The notes under the pieces are model-generated. The model saw only the letters and a list, made by a program, of their open reading frames with translations. It ran no database searches and was not told where the DNA came from. A stretch of 30,155 nucleotides of DNA, from positions 1 through 30,155 of the IMG/VR virus record IMGVR_UViG_3300035070_000472, one strand, 5' to 3'. Below, in pieces: positions 28,404 to 30,155 of the stretch. The position numbers and the translations under genes were made by a program. The number at the start of each line of letters is the position of its first letter. Positions within the stretch are counted from its first letter, which is position 1. The stretch comes from a virus.

Positions 28404-28716
28404 TAATTAACTTTTTAAAATCTATGCTCTTAGTTTCATTGCTATTAATATCTACTGTATCTTTAGCAGTACCATAGGCAGAGTCCATTAAAGCCTTATA
28501 AGCATTTACATCACCTTTTCTAGCTTTCTGTATTAGTGCTAATGTTATTGCCTCTTCATTAGATAACCATTTAACTACTCCATCTTCTAGCTCTTCTTGA
28601 CTTAAAACCTCTAACCATTTCTTAGCAATAGTGGACCTATTAAGACTACCTCTAGGTCTGCCATTAGGATTGCCTGACTGCCCTTTTTTAAATGGTATTA
28701 AATCTTCTTTAGACAT
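28381..28716 (-). CDS. terS: terminase small subunit-like protein (DUF5681 type)
   Basis: A 111-residue protein starting FKKGQSGNPNGRPRGSLNRS, the basic N-terminal motif of DUF5681 proteins that sit before terL in many phages. Residues 30-75 form the helical core (SNEEAITLALIQKARKGDVN), and the acidic-to-basic C terminus may contact the large subunit. Small subunits recognise the packaging site; the 11-bp direct repeats just upstream are a candidate. It overlaps terL by 23 nt. Confidence 0.8.
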   Translation of the reverse strand: MSKEDLIPFKKGQSGNPNGRPRGSLNRSTIAKKWLEVLSQEELEDGVVKWLSNEEAITLALIQKARKGDVNAYKALMDSAYGTAKDTVDINSNETKSIDFKKLISGIKAKQ

Positions 28717-28718
28717 TT

Positions 28719-28750
28719 GTATTTGTTCTGTATTTGTTCTGTATTTATAT
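28719..28750. repeat. 11-bp tandem repeats upstream of terS; candidate packaging site
   Basis: Two perfect copies of GTATTTGTTCT (28719-28729, 28730-28740) are followed by a partial third, GTATTTATAT. They form the whole gap between the small Cys gene and terS. Terminase small subunits often bind repeats near their own gene, so this could be part of a pac/cos site; it could also be an operator or a simple duplication. Confidence 0.5.
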
Positions 28751-28917
28751 TAACCTGAGCAAGACTCACAATTATTATCATCAATGTTACATTGTCTTAC
28801 AGGTACTGGTTTCTTTTCTAATTCTTCTAGTAGTTTTTCAAACTCTGTTTTTTTTGTTTTACTTAAATATGTTAATAATTTCTTTTCTGGTTTGAGGTTG
28901 TTTCTTTTACTGCTCAT
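28750..28917 (-). CDS. small protein with C-terminal Cys cluster, 55 aa
   Basis: A complete frame from ATG 28917-28915 to TAA 28752-28750, overlapping the preceding gene by 11 nt. The N-terminal 40 residues are charged and helical (SSKRNNLKPEKKLLTYLSKT, EFEKLLEELEKKP). The end VRQCNIDDNNCESCSG carries three Cys spaced like half of a zinc site. No family recognised; overlap and codon pattern support it. Confidence 0.6.
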   Translation of the reverse strand: MSSKRNNLKPEKKLLTYLSKTKKTEFEKLLEELEKKPVPVRQCNIDDNNCESCSG

Positions 28918-29314
28918 AGTTATCAAATAATCTTTTACAATCTGCTATTAATTCTTTTACACAACTAGAACAGCTACTTAGCTTTCTTTTAGTGTGTAAT
29001 ACTCTGTTACTTATTTCTACTAGTTTTACTTGTTCTTCTTGTGTTAATCTATTTTTATGTATTTTATAAAATTCTTTTAAGTAGCTATACTCTTCTTCTT
29101 TTAAGCATTCTGGCTTATTGTAAGGAAACAATTTATTTAATGCTTTTCTTCTTTCATCACACCCACAATCTTCACCTGCTATAAATTTAACTGCTTTATC
29201 TATGCCTGTTGCTTTAGTTACTTTAGCAATAGTATCACCTAAACCTTTAGACTTCTTTTTAGTTGTCTTTTTCTTCTTTATAGTTTTACTTTTTTTGCTA
29301 GTAGTTTCTTGCAT
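28907..29314 (-). CDS. conserved phage protein with CGCDERR motif
   Basis: A 135-residue protein. The Lys-rich N terminus (KSKTIKKKKTTKKKSKGLG) is followed by GDTIAKVTKATGIDKAVKFI and GEDCGCDERRKALNKLFPYN, a motif very common in Bacteroidota phages upstream of the terminase. The C-terminal half is helical with a second Cys pair (LSSCSSCVKELIADC). The Cys may coordinate zinc. It overlaps the sigma gene by 37 nt. Function unknown; the basic tail and Cys suggest nucleic-acid binding. Confidence 0.75.
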   Translation of the reverse strand: MQETTSKKSKTIKKKKTTKKKSKGLGDTIAKVTKATGIDKAVKFIAGEDCGCDERRKALNKLFPYNKPECLKEEEYSYLKEFYKIHKNRLTQEEQVKLVEISNRVLHTKRKLSSCSSCVKELIADCKRLFDNYEQ

Positions 29315-29781
29315 TTGCTTATACTTTTATGAACTATGACATGACTTATTTTAGTAGCTTTACTTAATGCTCTTATAGTGTGAAATTCTTTTCTATACAA
29401 GTTAAATAGTTTTCTATCAAACCAATATATATCTTTAAGCACTTCATCTATTTTATCATCTAAGTTTTCTTCTTCTGTTTCTAAGTCTGCTGGTTCTGTT
29501 TTTAAATCATCTAAACTAAAGTAGTTATTATTAATTTTACTTTCTTTAATAATAATTCTTCTAATAATCTTTTTAATAATACCAAAATGAGGTTTATTAT
29601 TTATTATTAAATTCTCTGCTTCAATTACATTATTAGTTAAATCATCAAAGACTTTAATATACATTTCTTGTACTATATCAATAGCTTTTAATTCAGAATT
29701 TGAGAATAATAACTTGTCTGCTATTAATTCCCATTTCTTCTGATGTTGTGCTAAAATCTGTAATACCTCATTATTTGACAA
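29278..29781 (-). CDS. sigma-70-like RNA polymerase sigma factor (phage-encoded)
   Basis: A 167-residue protein matching a minimal two-domain sigma factor. Region 2 is WELIADKLLFSNSELKAIDI plus VQEMYIKVFDDL (about 17-48), the pattern A-x-D-x-V-Q-E-x-F. An acidic linker follows (DDLKTEPADLETEEENLDDK). Region 4 is FNLYRKEFHTIRALSKATKI plus a recognition helix IVHKSISKCKKLLAKK. It would direct host RNA polymerase to phage late promoters. The start is TTG at 29781-29779; no in-frame ATG is closer. It lies at the head of the late genes and is a candidate reader of the two-part motifs at 26402 and 17403. Confidence 0.75.
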   Translation of the reverse strand: MSNNEVLQILAQHQKKWELIADKLLFSNSELKAIDIVQEMYIKVFDDLTNNVIEAENLIINNKPHFGIIKKIIRRIIIKESKINNNYFSLDDLKTEPADLETEEENLDDKIDEVLKDIYWFDRKLFNLYRKEFHTIRALSKATKISHVIVHKSISKCKKLLAKKVKL

Positions 29782-29806
29782 AATAAATTTTAATGGTTAA
29801 ACAAAA

Positions 29807-30154
29807 TTAATAATTTTTAGTTACATTATTATACTCTAATTTTAAAAAACTTATGTTTGACCTAATTGCATCACATACTCTATATCCTGAGCTAGTTAAT
29901 TTTCTTAATCTATAAACTTCTGGCACTTGTACATTAGCTTCATTAGTTGCTCTAGCTACAGATAGCTTTTCATTGTTTACTTTGTCATAAATTATTTCTT
30001 CATAATCTTGATGGTACTTTGATTTAATACCTTCAATGTAATACAAGTAACTTGTTAAGTTTTTTAGCTGCTCATTTAGCTTTACTCCATCACTAATACT
30101 AGTGTTATTATAATCTTCTATAATATCTGCTATTTTATTTAATACTTCATTCAT
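29807..30154 (-). CDS. hypothetical protein, 115 aa
   Basis: A helical protein starting NEVLNKIADIIEDYNNTSIS and continuing NEKLSVARATNEANVQVPEV, then YRLRKLTSSGYRVCDAIRSN. It is common in type among Bacteroidota phages before the sigma/terminase genes. The ATG is at 30154-30152, one base from the window edge, so an upstream extension cannot be excluded. RATNEANVQVPEVYRLRKL might be a DNA-binding helix pair. No family recognised. Confidence 0.6.
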   Translation of the reverse strand: MNEVLNKIADIIEDYNNTSISDGVKLNEQLKNLTSYLYYIEGIKSKYHQDYEEIIYDKVNNEKLSVARATNEANVQVPEVYRLRKLTSSGYRVCDAIRSNISFLKLEYNNVTKNY

Positions 30155-30155
30155 T

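Noticed and set aside
29802-29809. TAATTTTG, a perfect host -7 box before the sigma gene
   Set aside because: No TTG lies 17-21 nt upstream and the box overlaps a stop codon in AT-rich DNA, so it is likely chance.
1-30155. Search for integrase, repressor, reverse transcriptase and tRNA genes
   Set aside because: No such motifs or cloverleaf-like sequences were noticed, so neither a temperate lifestyle nor a diversity-generating element is supported in this window.

Overview
The window is a densely packed stretch of a tailed-phage genome, very probably a siphovirus of a marine member of the Bacteroidota (Flavobacteriia). This rests on very low G+C, on families typical of Flavobacteriia phages (an SSB-like protein of DUF3127 type ending DDLPF, a CGCDERR protein, a GCLCKDG small protein), on starts without Shine-Dalgarno sequences but with A-rich leaders, and on intergenic sequences that fit the Bacteroidota promoter (TTG, about 19 nt, TAnnTTTG). 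All convincing genes are on the minus strand, so the map reads from 30155 down to 1. No integrase, repressor, tRNA, CRISPR array or reverse transcriptase was seen.

In transcription order: (1) 30154-28750 holds an unknown protein, a small sigma-70-like factor and two Cys-containing small proteins. (2) 28716-27198 is the terminase pair, followed by a small membrane protein. (3) 26995-26456 holds a noncoding block of 11-bp repeats and one small gene with its own promoter and terminator, laid out like a moron. (4) 26396-18197 is the tail block: a chaperone pair joined by a probable -1 frameshift, tail completion and HK97 gp10-like proteins, two large tail structural proteins, a fibre-like protein and the tape measure. 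(5) 18185-12516 is the head block: XkdF-type protease, acidic scaffold-like protein, major capsid, major tail protein, portal and connector. (6) 12504-10123 holds a LamG protein and a lysis cassette (XhlA-like coil/TM protein, T7-lysozyme-type amidase, holin-like protein, unimolecular spanin). (7) 10126-9044 is a metallophosphoesterase. (8) 8981-1 is the early/replication operon: a promoter, many small coupled genes, a RecE-like exonuclease with possible annealing protein and SSB, a TET-associated-type glycosyltransferase, a nuclease/SNF2 helicase/DNA methyltransferase set, a replication initiator containing 11-bp iterons, a DnaB/RecA-like helicase, and a nuclease cut by the window edge.

The most unusual points are: the same 11-bp iteron block inside the replication gene and in a noncoding spacer 25 kb away; a two-part motif with identical spacing in front of the tail block and the scaffold-capsid block, possibly read by the phage sigma factor; a terminator that closes the scaffold-capsid-tail-tube unit and corrects the start of the following gene; and a gene order in which tail genes follow the terminase while the portal lies near the end of the virion genes.
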